This document shows, in pieces, positions 19,849 to 32,483 of a stretch of 51,460 nucleotides of DNA. The DNA is from Streptomyces sp. SID486 (GTDB lineage: Bacteria; Actinomycetota; Actinomycetes; Streptomycetales; Streptomycetaceae). Both the position numbers and the translations under genes were made by a program. Numbering within the stretch: position 1 is the stretch's first letter; the number at the start of each line of letters is the position of its first letter. Where the stretch lies: assembly GCF_009865385.1 (NCBI RefSeq), contig NZ_WWJT01000051.1:1-51460 (forward strand). Reading direction: 5' to 3'. The notes beneath the pieces are model-generated. The model made no database searches. It saw only the letters and a list, made by a program, of their open reading frames with translations, and was not told the DNA's origin.

Positions 19849-20463
19849 GTGGCGAACCAGTCCCGCCCCAAGGTCAAGAAGTCGCGTGCCCTCGGCATCG
19901 CGCTGACGCCGAAGGCCGTCAAGTACTTCGAGGCCCGCCCCTACCCGCCGGGTGAGCACGGCCGTGGCCGCAAGCAGAACTCGGACTACAAGGTCCGTCT
20001 GCTGGAGAAGCAGCGTCTGCGCGCGCAGTACGACGTGTCCGAGCGCCAGCTCGTCCGCGCCTACGAGCGTGCCTCCAAGGTCCAGGGCAAGACCGGTGAG
20101 GCCCTGATCATCGAGCTGGAGCGCCGTCTCGACGCGCTGGTCCTGCGTTCGGGCATCGCCCGCACGATCTACCAGGCCCGCCAGATGGTCGTCCACGGCC
20201 ACATCCAGGTCAACGGCCAGAAGGTCGACAAGCCGTCCTTCCGTGTCCGCCCGGACGACGTCGTGCAGGTCCGCGACCGCTCCAAGGACAAGACGCTCTT
20301 CCAGATCGCCCGTGAGGGTGGCTTCGCCCCCGACGGCGAGACCCCGCGCTACCTGCAGGTGAACCTCAAGGCCCTGGCGTTCCGCCTGGACCGCGAGCCG
20401 AACCGCAAGGAAGTTCCGGTCATCTGCGACGAGCAGCTCGTCGTCGAGTACTACGCCCGCTGA
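19849..20463 (+). CDS. rpsD: 30S ribosomal protein S4
   Basis: Primary 16S rRNA-binding protein that nucleates assembly of the 30S body. The 204-residue protein starts [28 protein letters not shown], with the S4 domain [18 protein letters not shown] and [16 protein letters not shown]. The N-terminus lacks the four-cysteine zinc motif, so this is the zinc-free form. The GTG start is preceded by AAAGAG. It is monocistronic, not in an alpha-operon-type cluster, and is preceded by an unusually long structured leader. Codon use is biased to preferred codons such as CGT for Arg more than its neighbours, as expected for high expression. Confidence 0.97.
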   Translation: MANQSRPKVKKSRALGIALTPKAVKYFEARPYPPGEHGRGRKQNSDYKVRLLEKQRLRAQYDVSERQLVRAYERASKVQGKTGEALIIELERRLDALVLRSGIARTIYQARQMVVHGHIQVNGQKVDKPSFRVRPDDVVQVRDRSKDKTLFQIAREGGFAPDGETPRYLQVNLKALAFRLDREPNRKEVPVICDEQLVVEYYAR

Positions 20464-20483
20464 TCCCAGCCCGGCGCAGCACC

Positions 20484-22709
20484 TCAGCCCGCCGTCTCCC
20501 CGCCCTTCCGGGTGGGCGAGGCGGCGGGCTCACGTGTACCCGCCGCACCGCGCTTCCCCGGCTCACCCGGCGTCCCGCTCTCCCCGCCCCCCGGGCCCAC
20601 CGGACCGCGCGGAGCAGGCAGCGAGGGCAGCGCCCCCGCCTCCCGGTGCCGCAGTGCCCGCGCCACCGCCGCCTCCCGGTCCAGCTCCGCGCCCTCCCGC
20701 ACGCACTGCGCGTACCGGGTGTCGCCGAGAGCCTGCCGCGCGGCGGCCTCGCACCGCTCGTGCGGGGCGTTGTAGTACGCCGAACCGAACAGCGGCAGCC
20801 CCACCGAAGGCCACAGCCGCGCCGCGGCGCCCTGGAGCACCGCCGCCTCCACCGGATCCCCCTGGGTCACCGTCACCAGCGCCAGCAGCTCGATCGACAG
20901 CACCGAGCCGAGCAGGTCGTGGAAGCCGTGCGCGTTGTCCAGGCAGTCCGCCAGCAGCACCCGCGCGCCGGCCGGATCCCCGTCGGCCCAGGCCGCGTAG
21001 GCCAGCACGTACAGCGCGTACGACCGCGCCCAGCGCTCCCCGTGGTCCTCGCACACCCGGCGTACGTCCTCGCACAGCCGCACCGCGTCCGGCAGGTCCC
21101 CCTGGAACGCCCGGGCCATCGCCAGCTCCACCTGGCCCATCAGGACGTTGCTGTTCAGCTCGCCGATCTCCTGGTAGCGGTCGAGCGCCGAGCGCAGCAG
21201 CGTCTCCGCACCGGCCATGTCATCCGTGACCAGGGCCAGACAGCCGGTGCGGTGCTCGGCGTACGCCACCGCCGCCGGGTCGGCCGCACCCTCCGCCTGC
21301 GCCCGGCACGCCCGCAGCGCCCGCAGCGCCGGCACGGTGTCGCCCTGCAGGACCGCCACGTAGCCGAGCACCCACAGCGCCTTCAGCCGGGACTGCTCGT
21401 ACTCCGACTCCAGCTCCAGGCTGCTCTCCAGCCAGCGCCGCCCCTCCGAGAGCCGGCCGCACCCCACCCAGCAGAACCACAGCGAGCCCGCCAGGTGCTG
21501 GCCGAGATGCGCCTCGTCGGGCGCGGTCAGACAGAACTCCAGCGCCGTCCGCAGGTTCGGCAGCTCGGTGTCCACCCGCGCCGCCACCTCCCGCTGCCGG
21601 GGCGAGAACCACTCCAGCTCGCACCAGGTCGCCAGGCCCAGGTACCAGTCCCGGTGCCGTCTGCGCAGCCGGTCCGCGTCCCCGGTCCCCGCCAGCCAGT
21701 CGGCGCCGTAGGCACGGACGGCGTCCAGCATCCGGTAGCGCGGGCCCGCCGGAGCCTCCTCGCGGGAGACGACGGACTGGGCGAGCAGCTGCGAGAGCAC
21801 GTCCAGCACGTCCTCGGCGGACAGCCCGTCCCCGCTGCACACGTACTCGGCCGCCTCCAGGTCGAAGGTCCCCGCGAACACCGACAGCCGTGCCCACAGC
21901 AGCCGCTCGGCCGGCGTGCACAGCTCGTGGCTCCAGCCGATCGCCGTCCGCAGGGCGCGATGGCGGGGGAGCGCGTCCCGACCGCCACCGGTCAGCAGCC
22001 GGAACCGGTCGTCCAGGCGCCGCAGGAGCTGCGCCGGGGACAGCGCGCGCAGCCGCCCGGCCGCCAGCTCCAGCGACAGCGGGAGCCCCTCGAGCCGCCG
22101 GCACACCTCCCGTACCTCGGCGTCGTCGGCCACCGCCACCCCCGAGGCGCGGGCCCGGTCCAGGAACAGCTCCACCGCCTCGTCCCCGCTGAGCGGCGCC
22201 AGCGGCAACAGCCGCTCGCCCGCCAGGCCCAGCGGACGCCGGCCCGTCGCCAGCACCCGCAACTCCGGCAGCCTGCGCAGCAGCTCCGCCACCAGGTCGG
22301 CGCAGGCCGGCACGAGGTGCTCGAACCCGTCCAGCAGCAGCAGGGCGCGCCGGCCCGCCAACTGCTCCAGCATCGTCTCCCGCGGCCCGCGGGTGGTGTG
22401 GTCGGTCAGGCCCAGCGCCTCCACGACCGCGTACTCCAGGAACCGCGGATCACGGACCGGCGCCAGCTCCACCCGGCCCAGGTCCGCCGCGGGCACGCCG
22501 CGCGCCGGGTCACCGGACGCCCACCGCTGAGCCGCCCGCACCGCGAGCCGGGACTTGCCGACCCCGCCCGCCCCCGTCACCGTCACCAGCCGGGCCCGGC
22601 CGAGGGCCGTCGCCAGCTCGGCCAGCTCGGCCGAGCGTCCGACGAAAGCGGTGAGTTCGAGGGGCGGACCGCCGTCCGCCCAGGAACCGGCACTGTGAGG
22701 ACCTCGCAT
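20484..22709 (-). CDS. STAND-type ATPase with TPR-like repeats, no recognisable DNA-binding domain
   Basis: A 741-residue protein resembling the NB-ARC/STAND regulators related to AfsR and the large LuxR (MalT-like) activators. Walker A is GAGGVGKS (46-53) and Walker B RALLLLDGFEH (121-131), followed by the helical STAND region (GLPLSLELAAGRLRALSP) and a winged-helix-like part (about 280-350). From about residue 400 on there are TPR-like helical repeats (LKALWVLGYVAVLQGDTVPALRALRA and others). These families normally carry a SARP, BTAD or LuxR helix-turn-helix domain; none is visible, and the last 50 residues are Gly/Pro/Arg-rich. The start at 22709 is chosen because a promoter ends 9 nt upstream; an ATG at 22739 is possible. 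It is convergent with rpsD. Confidence 0.8.
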   Translation of the reverse strand: MRGPHSAGSWADGGPPLELTAFVGRSAELAELATALGRARLVTVTGAGGVGKSRLAVRAAQRWASGDPARGVPAADLGRVELAPVRDPRFLEYAVVEALGLTDHTTRGPRETMLEQLAGRRALLLLDGFEHLVPACADLVAELLRRLPELRVLATGRRPLGLAGERLLPLAPLSGDEAVELFLDRARASGVAVADDAEVREVCRRLEGLPLSLELAAGRLRALSPAQLLRRLDDRFRLLTGGGRDALPRHRALRTAIGWSHELCTPAERLLWARLSVFAGTFDLEAAEYVCSGDGLSAEDVLDVLSQLLAQSVVSREEAPAGPRYRMLDAVRAYGADWLAGTGDADRLRRRHRDWYLGLATWCELEWFSPRQREVAARVDTELPNLRTALEFCLTAPDEAHLGQHLAGSLWFCWVGCGRLSEGRRWLESSLELESEYEQSRLKALWVLGYVAVLQGDTVPALRALRACRAQAEGAADPAAVAYAEHRTGCLALVTDDMAGAETLLRSALDRYQEIGELNSNVLMGQVELAMARAFQGDLPDAVRLCEDVRRVCEDHGERWARSYALYVLAYAAWADGDPAGARVLLADCLDNAHGFHDLLGSVLSIELLALVTVTQGDPVEAAVLQGAAARLWPSVGLPLFGSAYYNAPHERCEAAARQALGDTRYAQCVREGAELDREAAVARALRHREAGALPSLPAPRGPVGPGGGESGTPGEPGKRGAAGTREPAASPTRKGGETAG
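20486..20530. terminator. Hairpin between rpsD and the STAND gene, inside the STAND 3' end
   Basis: AGCCCGCCG (20486-20494) pairs with CGGCGGGCT (20522-20530), enclosing a second GC-rich stem. It starts 22 nt after the rpsD stop and overlaps the last codons of the convergent STAND gene, so it can end rpsD transcription. Confidence 0.65.
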
Positions 22710-22718
22710 GGGACACGG

Positions 22719-22748
22719 AGCGTACTGAACCGTGTTCATTCCGTACAA
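22719..22748 (-). promoter_or_regulatory. Promoter of the STAND gene
   Basis: On the minus strand TTGTAC (22748-22743), 18 nt, then TACGCT (22724-22719). The hexamer ends 9 nt before the ATG at 22709, so the leader would be only 2-3 nt or absent. Confidence 0.6.
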
Positions 22749-22880
22749 TCGGTTCCCCCGACTCCGCCCGCCCGCACCCGTAATCCGGTACGGAGCCTCC
22801 GCCCCGGCGCGATAGGCTCGGGGCACTGCTTTTTCATGGTTCCGATGTTCAGAGCACGTTTCAGGGAGCGGGTGCGCACA

Positions 22881-23309
22881 GTGTCCGGTGGAGAGGTGGC
22901 CGGGATCCTGGTGGCCGTCTTCTGGGCGATCCTGGTCTCCTTCCTCGCCGTGGCACTGGCGAGGCTGGCCCAGACGCTCAAGGCGACCACCAAGCTCGTC
23001 GCGGACGTGACCGATCAGGCCGTCCCGCTGCTCGCCGACGCCTCCCAGGCGGTGCGCTCCGCGCAGACCCAGATCGACCGGGTCGACGCGATCGCCTCCG
23101 ACGTCCAGGAGGTCACGTCGAACGCCTCCGCGCTGTCGACCACGGTCGCCTCCACCTTCGGCGGCCCGCTGGTCAAGGTCGCGGCCTTCGGCTACGGCGT
23201 GCGCCGGGCGCTCGGCGGACGCAAGGAGGAGGGCGTGCCCGCCTCGTCGGCCCGGCGTACCGTGATCGTGGGCCGGACGGTCCCCGCCGCACGTCGCAAG
23301 CGGAAGTAA
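22881..23309 (+). CDS. DUF948 family membrane-associated protein
   Basis: A 142-residue protein with one N-terminal membrane helix (about 5-25, VAGILVAVFWAILVSFLAV), then a helical, coiled-coil-like stretch (TTKLVADVTDQAVPLLADASQAVRSAQTQIDRVDAIASDVQEV) and a basic C-terminus ending in AARRKRK. This is the DUF948 layout; the function of the family is unknown. The GTG at 22881 is chosen because the membrane helix follows directly; GGGAG lies about 14 nt upstream. An ATG at 22845 would add 12 basic residues. It is the first of a tight series (next gene after 16 nt, then alaS), so it is probably co-transcribed with alaS. Confidence 0.8.
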   Translation: MSGGEVAGILVAVFWAILVSFLAVALARLAQTLKATTKLVADVTDQAVPLLADASQAVRSAQTQIDRVDAIASDVQEVTSNASALSTTVASTFGGPLVKVAAFGYGVRRALGGRKEEGVPASSARRTVIVGRTVPAARRKRK

Positions 23310-23325
23310 GGACTGAGACCGAGCG

Positions 23326-23688
23326 ATGTTCCGCCGAACGTTCTGGTTCACCTCCGGTGTCGCCGCCGGGGTGTGGGCCACCACCAAGGTCAACCGCAAG
23401 CTCAAGCAGCTGACCCCGGAGAGCCTGGCCGCCACCGCGGCGAACAAGGCCCTGGAGACCGGCCGGCGCGTGAAGGACCGCGCGGTCGGCTTCGCGCTCG
23501 ACGTGCGCGACAACATGGCCCAGCGGGAGGCCGAACTGGGCGAGGCGCTGGGCATCGACGCCGAGCCCGGTCTCCCCGCGCCCCGGCGGTACGCCGCCAT
23601 CGAGAACGACCGCAGCACCCCGAGGTACATCGAGGCCCCGATGACCTCGCACCCGAAGCACTCGTACGACCGGAATGAGGACCACTGA
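23326..23688 (+). CDS. Small DUF6167-like protein upstream of alaS
   Basis: A 120-residue protein with an N-terminal hydrophobic stretch ([21 protein letters not shown]), a Lys/Leu-rich helix ([24 protein letters not shown]) and a hydrophilic C-terminus ending [10 protein letters not shown] recall this as a conserved actinobacterial family of unknown function (DUF6167), which I could not check. Its stop codon overlaps the alaS ATG by one base (TGATG), a strong sign of translational coupling with alaS and with the DUF948 gene 16 nt upstream. Confidence 0.75.
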   Translation: MFRRTFWFTSGVAAGVWATTKVNRKLKQLTPESLAATAANKALETGRRVKDRAVGFALDVRDNMAQREAELGEALGIDAEPGLPAPRRYAAIENDRSTPRYIEAPMTSHPKHSYDRNEDH

Positions 23689-26360
23689 TGGAGTCGGCTG
23701 AGATCCGCCGCCGCTGGCTGAGCTTCTACGAGGAGCGCGGGCACACCGTCGTGCCTTCGGCGTCGCTCATCGCGGACGATCCGACGCTGCTCCTCGTCCC
23801 CGCCGGCATGGTCCCCTTCAAGCCCTACTTCCTGGGCGAGGTCAAGCCGCCGTTCGCGCGCGCCACCAGCGTGCAGAAGTGCGTGCGCACACCGGACATC
23901 GAAGAGGTCGGCAAGACCACCCGGCACGGCACGTTCTTCCAGATGTGCGGCAACTTCTCCTTCGGCGACTACTTCAAGGAAGGCGCCATCACGTACGCCT
24001 GGGAGCTGCTCACCACGCCCCAGGACAAGGGTGGTTACGGTCTGGAGCCGGAGAAGCTCTGGATCACCGTCTACCAGGACGACGACGAGGCCGAGCGCAT
24101 CTGGCACGAGGTCGTCGGGGTGCCGAAGGAGCGCATCCAGCGCCTCGGCATGAAGGACAACTACTGGTCCATGGGCGTCCCCGGCCCGTGCGGTCCCTGC
24201 TCCGAGATCAACTACGACCGCGGCCCCGAGTTCGGCGCCGAGGGCGGCCCCGCCGTCAACGACGAGCGGTACGTGGAGATCTGGAACCTCGTCTTCATGC
24301 AGTACGAGCGCGGCGAGGGCATCGGCAAGGACAACTTCGAGATCCTCGGCGAGCTGCCGAGCAAGAACATCGACACGGGCCTCGGCCTGGAGCGCCTCGC
24401 CATGATTCTGCAGGGCGTGCAGAACATGTACGAGATCGACACCTCCATGGCCGTCATCAAGAAGGCCACCGAGCTGACCGGCGTGGCCTACGGCGACTCC
24501 CAGCAGTCGGACGTCTCGCTGCGCGTGGTCACCGACCACATGCGCACGTCCGTGATGCTCATCGGCGACGGCGTCACCCCCGGCAACGAGGGCCGCGGCT
24601 ACGTCCTGCGCCGCATCATGCGCCGCGCCATCCGCAACATGCGCCTGCTCGGCGCCACCGGCCCGGTCGTGCTCGACCTGATCGACACGGTGATCCGGAT
24701 GATGGGCCAGCAGTACCCGGAGCTGGTCACCGACCGCGAGCGCATCGAGAAGGTGGCCGTCGCCGAGGAGAACGCCTTCCTCAAGACCCTCAAGGCCGGC
24801 ACCAACATTTTGGACACGGCCGTCACCGAGACCAAGCAGACCGGTGGCACGGTCCTCTCCGGCGACAAGGCGTTCCTGCTCCACGACACCTGGGGCTTCC
24901 CGATCGACCTCACCCTGGAGATGGCCGCCGAACAGGGCCTCTCCGTGGACGAGGACGGCTTCCGCCGCCTGATGAAGGAGCAGCGGGAGCGCGCCAAGGC
25001 CGACGCCCAGGCCAAGAAGACCGGCCACGCCGACATGGGCGCCTACCGCGAGATCGCCGACGCCGCCGGTGCCACCGACTTCATCGGCTACACGGACACC
25101 GAGGGCGAGAGCACCATCGTCGGCATCCTCGTCGACGGCGCCTCCTCCCCGGCCGCCACCGAGGGCGACGAGGTCGAGATCGTCCTGGACCGCACCCCGT
25201 TCTACGCCGAGGGCGGTGGCCAGATCGGCGACACCGGCCGCATCAAGGTCGACACGGGTGCCGTCATCGAGATCCGCGACACCCAGAAGCCGGTCCCGGG
25301 CGTGTACGTCCACAAGGGCGTCGTGCAGGTCGGCGAGGTCACCGTCGGTGCCAAGGCCCACGCCTCCATCGACGGCCGCCGCCGTACGGCCATCGCCCGC
25401 GCCCACTCGGCCACCCACCTGACCCACCAGGCCCTGCGCGACGCCCTCGGCCCGACGGCCGCCCAGGCCGGTTCCGAGAACCAGCCCGGCCGCTTCCGCT
25501 TCGACTTCGGCTCCCCGGCCGCCGTGCCGACGGCCGTGATGACCGACGTCGAGCAGAAGATCAACGAGGTGCTCGCCCGCGACCTGGACGTGCACGCCGA
25601 GGTCATGGGCATCGACGACGCCAAGAAGCAGGGCGCCATCGCCGAGTTCGGCGAGAAGTACGGCGAGCGGGTCCGCGTGGTGACCATCGGCGACTTCTCC
25701 AAGGAGCTGTGCGGCGGCACCCATGTGCACAACACCGCCCAGCTGGGTCTGGTGAAGCTGCTCGGCGAGTCCTCCATCGGCTCCGGTGTGCGCCGTATCG
25801 AGGCGCTGGTCGGCGTGGACGCCTACAACTTCCTCGCCCGTGAGCACACGGTCGTCGCCCAGCTCCAGGAGCTGATCAAGGGCCGGCCGGAGGAGCTGCC
25901 GGAGAAGGTCTCCGCGATGCTCGGCAAGCTGAAGGACGCCGAGAAGGAGATCGAGAAGTTCCGCGCCGAGAAGGTGCTGCAGGCCGCGGCGGGTCTCGCC
26001 GGGTCCGCCAAGGACGTCAAGGGCGTGGCGCTGGTCACCGGCCAGGTCCCCGACGGCACGACCGCCGACGACCTGCGCAAGCTGGTGCTCGACGTGCGCG
26101 GCCGCATCCAGGGCGGCCGGGCCGCCGTGGTCGCGCTGTTCACGGTCGCGGGCGGCAAGCCGCTGACGGTCATCGCCACCAACGAGGCCGCCCGCGAGCG
26201 TGGCCTCAAGGCCGGTGACCTGGTCCGGGCCGCCGCCAAGACCCTCGGCGGTGGCGGTGGCGGCAAGCCGGACGTCGCCCAGGGCGGCGGCCAGAACCCG
26301 GCCGCCGTCGGTGCGGCCGTCGAGGCCGTCGAGCGGCTCGTCGCCGAGACCGCCGCGTAG
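23688..26360 (+). CDS. alaS: Alanyl-tRNA synthetase
   Basis: Class II synthetase with an internal editing domain. The 890-residue protein begins with the catalytic domain ([21 protein letters not shown]; motif 2 with [18 protein letters not shown]; motif 3 near [13 protein letters not shown]). The editing domain carries the zinc-binding His573-X3-His577 ([10 protein letters not shown]) and Cys675-X3-His679 (CGGTH), which clear mischarged Ser- or Gly-tRNA. The C-terminal glycine-rich C-Ala domain ([16 protein letters not shown]) is complete. The ATG overlaps the preceding stop; ruvX follows after 15 nt. Confidence 0.98.
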   Translation: MESAEIRRRWLSFYEERGHTVVPSASLIADDPTLLLVPAGMVPFKPYFLGEVKPPFARATSVQKCVRTPDIEEVGKTTRHGTFFQMCGNFSFGDYFKEGAITYAWELLTTPQDKGGYGLEPEKLWITVYQDDDEAERIWHEVVGVPKERIQRLGMKDNYWSMGVPGPCGPCSEINYDRGPEFGAEGGPAVNDERYVEIWNLVFMQYERGEGIGKDNFEILGELPSKNIDTGLGLERLAMILQGVQNMYEIDTSMAVIKKATELTGVAYGDSQQSDVSLRVVTDHMRTSVMLIGDGVTPGNEGRGYVLRRIMRRAIRNMRLLGATGPVVLDLIDTVIRMMGQQYPELVTDRERIEKVAVAEENAFLKTLKAGTNILDTAVTETKQTGGTVLSGDKAFLLHDTWGFPIDLTLEMAAEQGLSVDEDGFRRLMKEQRERAKADAQAKKTGHADMGAYREIADAAGATDFIGYTDTEGESTIVGILVDGASSPAATEGDEVEIVLDRTPFYAEGGGQIGDTGRIKVDTGAVIEIRDTQKPVPGVYVHKGVVQVGEVTVGAKAHASIDGRRRTAIARAHSATHLTHQALRDALGPTAAQAGSENQPGRFRFDFGSPAAVPTAVMTDVEQKINEVLARDLDVHAEVMGIDDAKKQGAIAEFGEKYGERVRVVTIGDFSKELCGGTHVHNTAQLGLVKLLGESSIGSGVRRIEALVGVDAYNFLAREHTVVAQLQELIKGRPEELPEKVSAMLGKLKDAEKEIEKFRAEKVLQAAAGLAGSAKDVKGVALVTGQVPDGTTADDLRKLVLDVRGRIQGGRAAVVALFTVAGGKPLTVIATNEAARERGLKAGDLVRAAAKTLGGGGGGKPDVAQGGGQNPAAVGAAVEAVERLVAETAA

Positions 26361-26375
26361 AACGGTCGAGGAACC

Positions 26376-26840
26376 ATGCGCAGAGGCCGCCGACTCGCCA
26401 TCGACGTCGGGGACGCCCGGATCGGGGTCGCCTCGTGCGACCCCGACGGGATCCTCGCCACCCCGGTGGAGACCGTCCCGGGCCGGGACGTCCCCGCCGC
26501 CCACCGCCGGCTCCGTCAGCTGGTGGAGGAGTACGAACCGATCGAGGTCGTCGTCGGCCTCCCTCGCTCCCTCAAGGGGGGCGAGGGCCCGGCGGCGGTC
26601 AAGGTCCGCGCCTTCACCCAGGAACTGGCCAAGGGCATCGCGCCGGTTCAGGTGCGGCTGGTGGACGAACGGATGACGACGGTGACGGCCAGTCAGGGGC
26701 TGCGCGCCTCGGGGGTGCGGTCCAAGAAGGGCCGCGCGGTCATCGACCAGGCGGCGGCCGTCATCATTCTGCAGCAGGCCCTGGAATCCGAACGGGTGTC
26801 AGGTGAAGCACCCGGTGAGGGCGTCGAAGTGGTCATCTGA
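26376..26840 (+). CDS. ruvX: Putative pre-16S rRNA nuclease YqgF/RuvX
   Basis: YqgF family RNase H-fold nuclease that helps mature the 5' end of 16S rRNA. The 154-residue protein has LAIDVGDARIGVASCDPDG at the N-terminus with the first catalytic Asp, VVGLPRSLKGGEGPAA in the middle, LVDERMTT, and a final Asp in GRAVIDQAAAVIILQQAL. Length and motifs match the family. It sits between alaS and mltG, the usual actinobacterial order, and is translated shortly after alaS. Confidence 0.94.
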   Translation: MRRGRRLAIDVGDARIGVASCDPDGILATPVETVPGRDVPAAHRRLRQLVEEYEPIEVVVGLPRSLKGGEGPAAVKVRAFTQELAKGIAPVQVRLVDERMTTVTASQGLRASGVRSKKGRAVIDQAAAVIILQQALESERVSGEAPGEGVEVVI

Positions 26841-26962
26841 TCGCGATACGGTAACGTTCCGCGCGATGCGCCGGTGTTCGAACAGCCGGGGCACAGAGAG
26901 AGGCGGAACGGAAACCGGCCCCCGGGCCGCGTGACCGTCGGCCTCGCGGCTCTAGGGGATCG

Positions 26963-28618
26963 ATGACTGAGTATGGCCGGGGCCCGGGCCCCGAACCGTG
27001 GCATCCGGAGGACCCGTTGTACGGGGACGGCGGATGGGGAGGACAGCAGGCCCCCGCGGGCATGCGGTCCCCCTACGACGGCCGGCCTCAGCAGCATCCG
27101 CAGGCGCCGCAGTACGGCGACTGGACCCAGGAGCAGCAGCCCGGGTACGACGGGCAGCCCCAGCACTTCGACGCGTCCGGTCAGCAGCAGTACGATCCGC
27201 AGTTCGCCGGGCACACCCAGCAGCAGTTCCACCAGGGCGGCGGCTGGGACGCGACCGGCACCCACGGCCAGGTCCCCTACGCCGCCGACCCCGGCGACCC
27301 CTACGGTCAGCAGCCCGTCGCCTATGGCGGGGAGCAGCCCGACCTCTACGGCACCGAGGACGCCTACCCCCCGCCGGAACCGCCCGGCCGCAGGCGCCCC
27401 GAGCCCGAGCCCGAGCCGGAGACGGCGGGCGAGGAGGACCACGCCTTCTTCGCGGGAGGCGGTGAGGACGAGGAGGAGCACGAGCTCCAGAGCCGGCGCG
27501 AGCGGCGCGGCAAGGGCCGCAAGCCCGTCAAGAGCAAGAAACGGCGCACCGGCTGCGCCTGCATGGTCGTCGTCCTCGTGTTCGGCGGCGGCCTCGCCGG
27601 AGTCGGGTACTTCGGCTACACGTTCTACCAAAATCGTTTCGGCACGGCTCCGGACTTCGCGGGCGACGGCATCGACGAGACGGTGACCGTCGAGATCCCG
27701 AAGGGCGCGGGCGGCTGGGAGATCGGCCGCCGCCTGAAGGAGGCCGGGGTCGTCAAGAGCGCCGACGCTTTCGTCCACGCCCAGAGCCAGACGCCGGGCG
27801 GCAACGGGATCCAGGCCGGCGCGTACCTCCTGAAGAAGGAGATGTCCGCCGGCAGCGCCGTGAAGCTGATGATGGACCCGCGCAGCCAGAACAACGTGGT
27901 GGTCACCCCGGGCGAGCGCAATTCGGGTGTCTACGCGGCCATCGACAAGAAGCTGGAACTGTCCAACGGCACCACCAAGAAGGTCGCGCAAAAGCAGTAC
28001 AAGAGCCTCGGCCTGCCGGCCTGGGCGAAGAACAGCAGCGACATCATGGACCCGCTGGAAGGCTTCCTCTGGCCGGCCACCTATCCGGCCGCGAAGGGCA
28101 TGAAGCCCGAGACCGTCCTGCGGCAGATGGTCGCCCAGGCCAAGCAGAAGTACACCGCCTACGGCCTCGACGACAAGGCCAGGCAGCTCGGCCTCGACAA
28201 CGCGTTCGAGCTGGTCACGGTCGCGAGCCTGGTCCAGGCGGAGGGCAAGACGCACGATGACTTCCGCAAGATGGCCGAGGTGGTCTACAACCGTCTCAAG
28301 CCCGACAACACCGAGACCAACCGGCTGCTCCAGTTCGACTCGACCTACAACTACCTCAAGGGCACGAGCAACATCCACATCTCCGAGAAGGAGATCAACA
28401 GCAACCCGAGCCCGTACAACACCTACACCCACAAGGGGCTCCCGCCCGGCCCGATCGGCAACCCCGGCGAGGACGCGCTGAAGGCGACGCTGAATCCGAC
28501 CGAAGACGGCTGGATCTACTTCGTGGCGACCGACGGGACGAACAACACCGAATTCGCCAAGACCTACGCCGAATTCCAGGAACTCAAGGACAAGTTCAAT
28601 GCCAACTCGGGCAACTGA
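26963..28618 (+). CDS. mltG: Endolytic murein transglycosylase MltG (YceG family)
   Basis: MltG cleaves nascent peptidoglycan strands and is thought to set glycan chain ends. The 551-residue protein has an unusually long cytoplasmic N-terminal region (1-195). The first part is Gln/Pro/Tyr/Gly-rich (such as GQPQHFDASGQQQYDP) and is followed by an acidic block (PEPEPEPETAGEEDH). One membrane helix spans about 199-222 (CMVVVLVFGGGLAGVGYFGYTFY), and the YceG domain follows with the catalytic Glu427 in ASLVQAEGK and the C-terminal signature NPGEDALKATLNP. The ATG start has AGGGGAT nearby. aroE overlaps its last 20 nt. There are 122 nt between ruvX and mltG. Confidence 0.94.
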   Translation: MTEYGRGPGPEPWHPEDPLYGDGGWGGQQAPAGMRSPYDGRPQQHPQAPQYGDWTQEQQPGYDGQPQHFDASGQQQYDPQFAGHTQQQFHQGGGWDATGTHGQVPYAADPGDPYGQQPVAYGGEQPDLYGTEDAYPPPEPPGRRRPEPEPEPETAGEEDHAFFAGGGEDEEEHELQSRRERRGKGRKPVKSKKRRTGCACMVVVLVFGGGLAGVGYFGYTFYQNRFGTAPDFAGDGIDETVTVEIPKGAGGWEIGRRLKEAGVVKSADAFVHAQSQTPGGNGIQAGAYLLKKEMSAGSAVKLMMDPRSQNNVVVTPGERNSGVYAAIDKKLELSNGTTKKVAQKQYKSLGLPAWAKNSSDIMDPLEGFLWPATYPAAKGMKPETVLRQMVAQAKQKYTAYGLDDKARQLGLDNAFELVTVASLVQAEGKTHDDFRKMAEVVYNRLKPDNTETNRLLQFDSTYNYLKGTSNIHISEKEINSNPSPYNTYTHKGLPPGPIGNPGEDALKATLNPTEDGWIYFVATDGTNNTEFAKTYAEFQELKDKFNANSGN

Positions 28619-29438
28619 CGGCCGCCGTGCCGCCGTGCTCGGTTCGCCGATCGCCCACTCGCTCTCCCCGGTGCTGCACCGGGCCGCGTACGACGCCGCC
28701 GGGCTCACCGGCTGGTCGTACGACAGCTTCGACGTCGACGAGACCGCCCTGCCGGGCTTCCTGGACGGACTCGGGCCCGAGTGGGCCGGGCTGTCGCTGA
28801 CGATGCCGCTGAAGCGGGCCGTGATCCCGTTGGTGGACGAGATCAGCGACACGGCGGCCTCGGTCGACGCGGTCAACACGCTGGTCCTCACCGAGGACGG
28901 ACGCCGCCGCGGCGACAACACCGACATCCCGGGCATGGTGGCCGCCCTGCGCGAGCACGGCATCGAGCAGGTCGACTCCGCCGCCGTCCTCGGCGCGGGC
29001 GCCACCGCCTCCTCCGCGCTCGCCGCGCTCGCCCGGATCTGCACCGGGGAGGTCGTCGCCTACGTCCGCAGCGCGGCCCGCGCCGCCGAGATGCGGCAGT
29101 GGGGTGAACGGCTCGACGTGGAGGTCCGCACGGCGGACTGGTCCGACGCCGCCGACGCGCTGCGCGCCCCGCTGGTGATCGCCACCACGCCCGCCGGCGC
29201 GGCCGACGCCCTCGCCGCCGCCGTGCCCGAGCGCCCCGCCACCCTCTTCGACGTCCTCTACGACCCCTGGCCCACCGAGCTGGCGGCCCGCTGGTCCATG
29301 TTCGGCGGGGCCGTGGTCAGCGGCCTCGACCTGCTGATCCACCAGGCCGTACTGCAGTTCGAGCAGATGACCGGGCACGTCCCCGGTCCGCTGGACGCCA
29401 TGCGGCACGCCGGGGAGAAGGCGCTCGCGGCCCGCTGA
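28599..29438 (+). CDS. aroE: Shikimate dehydrogenase
   Basis: NADPH-dependent reduction of 3-dehydroshikimate to shikimate. In the 279-residue protein the shikimate-binding SPIAHSLSP lies at 16-24, the catalytic Lys72 is in MPLKRA and Asp109 in DNTDIPG; the nucleotide-binding region is around VLGAGATASSALAAL. The start overlaps the end of mltG by 20 nt in another frame; AAGGA lies about 10 nt before the ATG, inside mltG. It begins the shikimate cluster, though a 166-nt gap separates it from aroC. Confidence 0.94.
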   Translation: MPTRATDGRRAAVLGSPIAHSLSPVLHRAAYDAAGLTGWSYDSFDVDETALPGFLDGLGPEWAGLSLTMPLKRAVIPLVDEISDTAASVDAVNTLVLTEDGRRRGDNTDIPGMVAALREHGIEQVDSAAVLGAGATASSALAALARICTGEVVAYVRSAARAAEMRQWGERLDVEVRTADWSDAADALRAPLVIATTPAGAADALAAAVPERPATLFDVLYDPWPTELAARWSMFGGAVVSGLDLLIHQAVLQFEQMTGHVPGPLDAMRHAGEKALAAR

Positions 29439-29545
29439 CGCCCCTGCCGCACGTCCGTCTGCTGGACCGGCTGGCGGACCCCGCCGCCGGACGTGGGAGG
29501 ATCGGAGGTGGCGTACCGGGGTCGCGCACCCGGCGGCGCCGTCGC

Positions 29546-29567
29546 CGTACGCGCGGACTCGCGTACG
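29546..29567. repeat. Inverted repeat in the aroE-aroC gap
   Basis: CGTACGCG (29546-29553) and CGCGTACG (29560-29567), loop cggact, 38 nt before the aroC start. It could be an operator or a leader hairpin. Confidence 0.4.
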
Positions 29568-29604
29568 CAGGGCAGTACCGGAGCGCGAGCACTGAGGAGC
29601 ACCG

Positions 29605-32392
<2,788 letters not shown>

Positions 32393-32483
32393 GTCCCCGG
32401 CTGAGCGTTCTGTCCGTTCCGTCCGTTCCGTCCGCCTGGCTCCGCTCCCCGACTCCCGTGCCGGAGCGGGCACTTCGGGCCGC

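Noticed and set aside
20484..26504. A 2006-codon minus-strand open frame running antisense through alaS
   Set aside because: Only the 20484-22709 part has domain homology. The rest is the GC-rich antisense of alaS and its upstream genes, with repetitive low-complexity composition.
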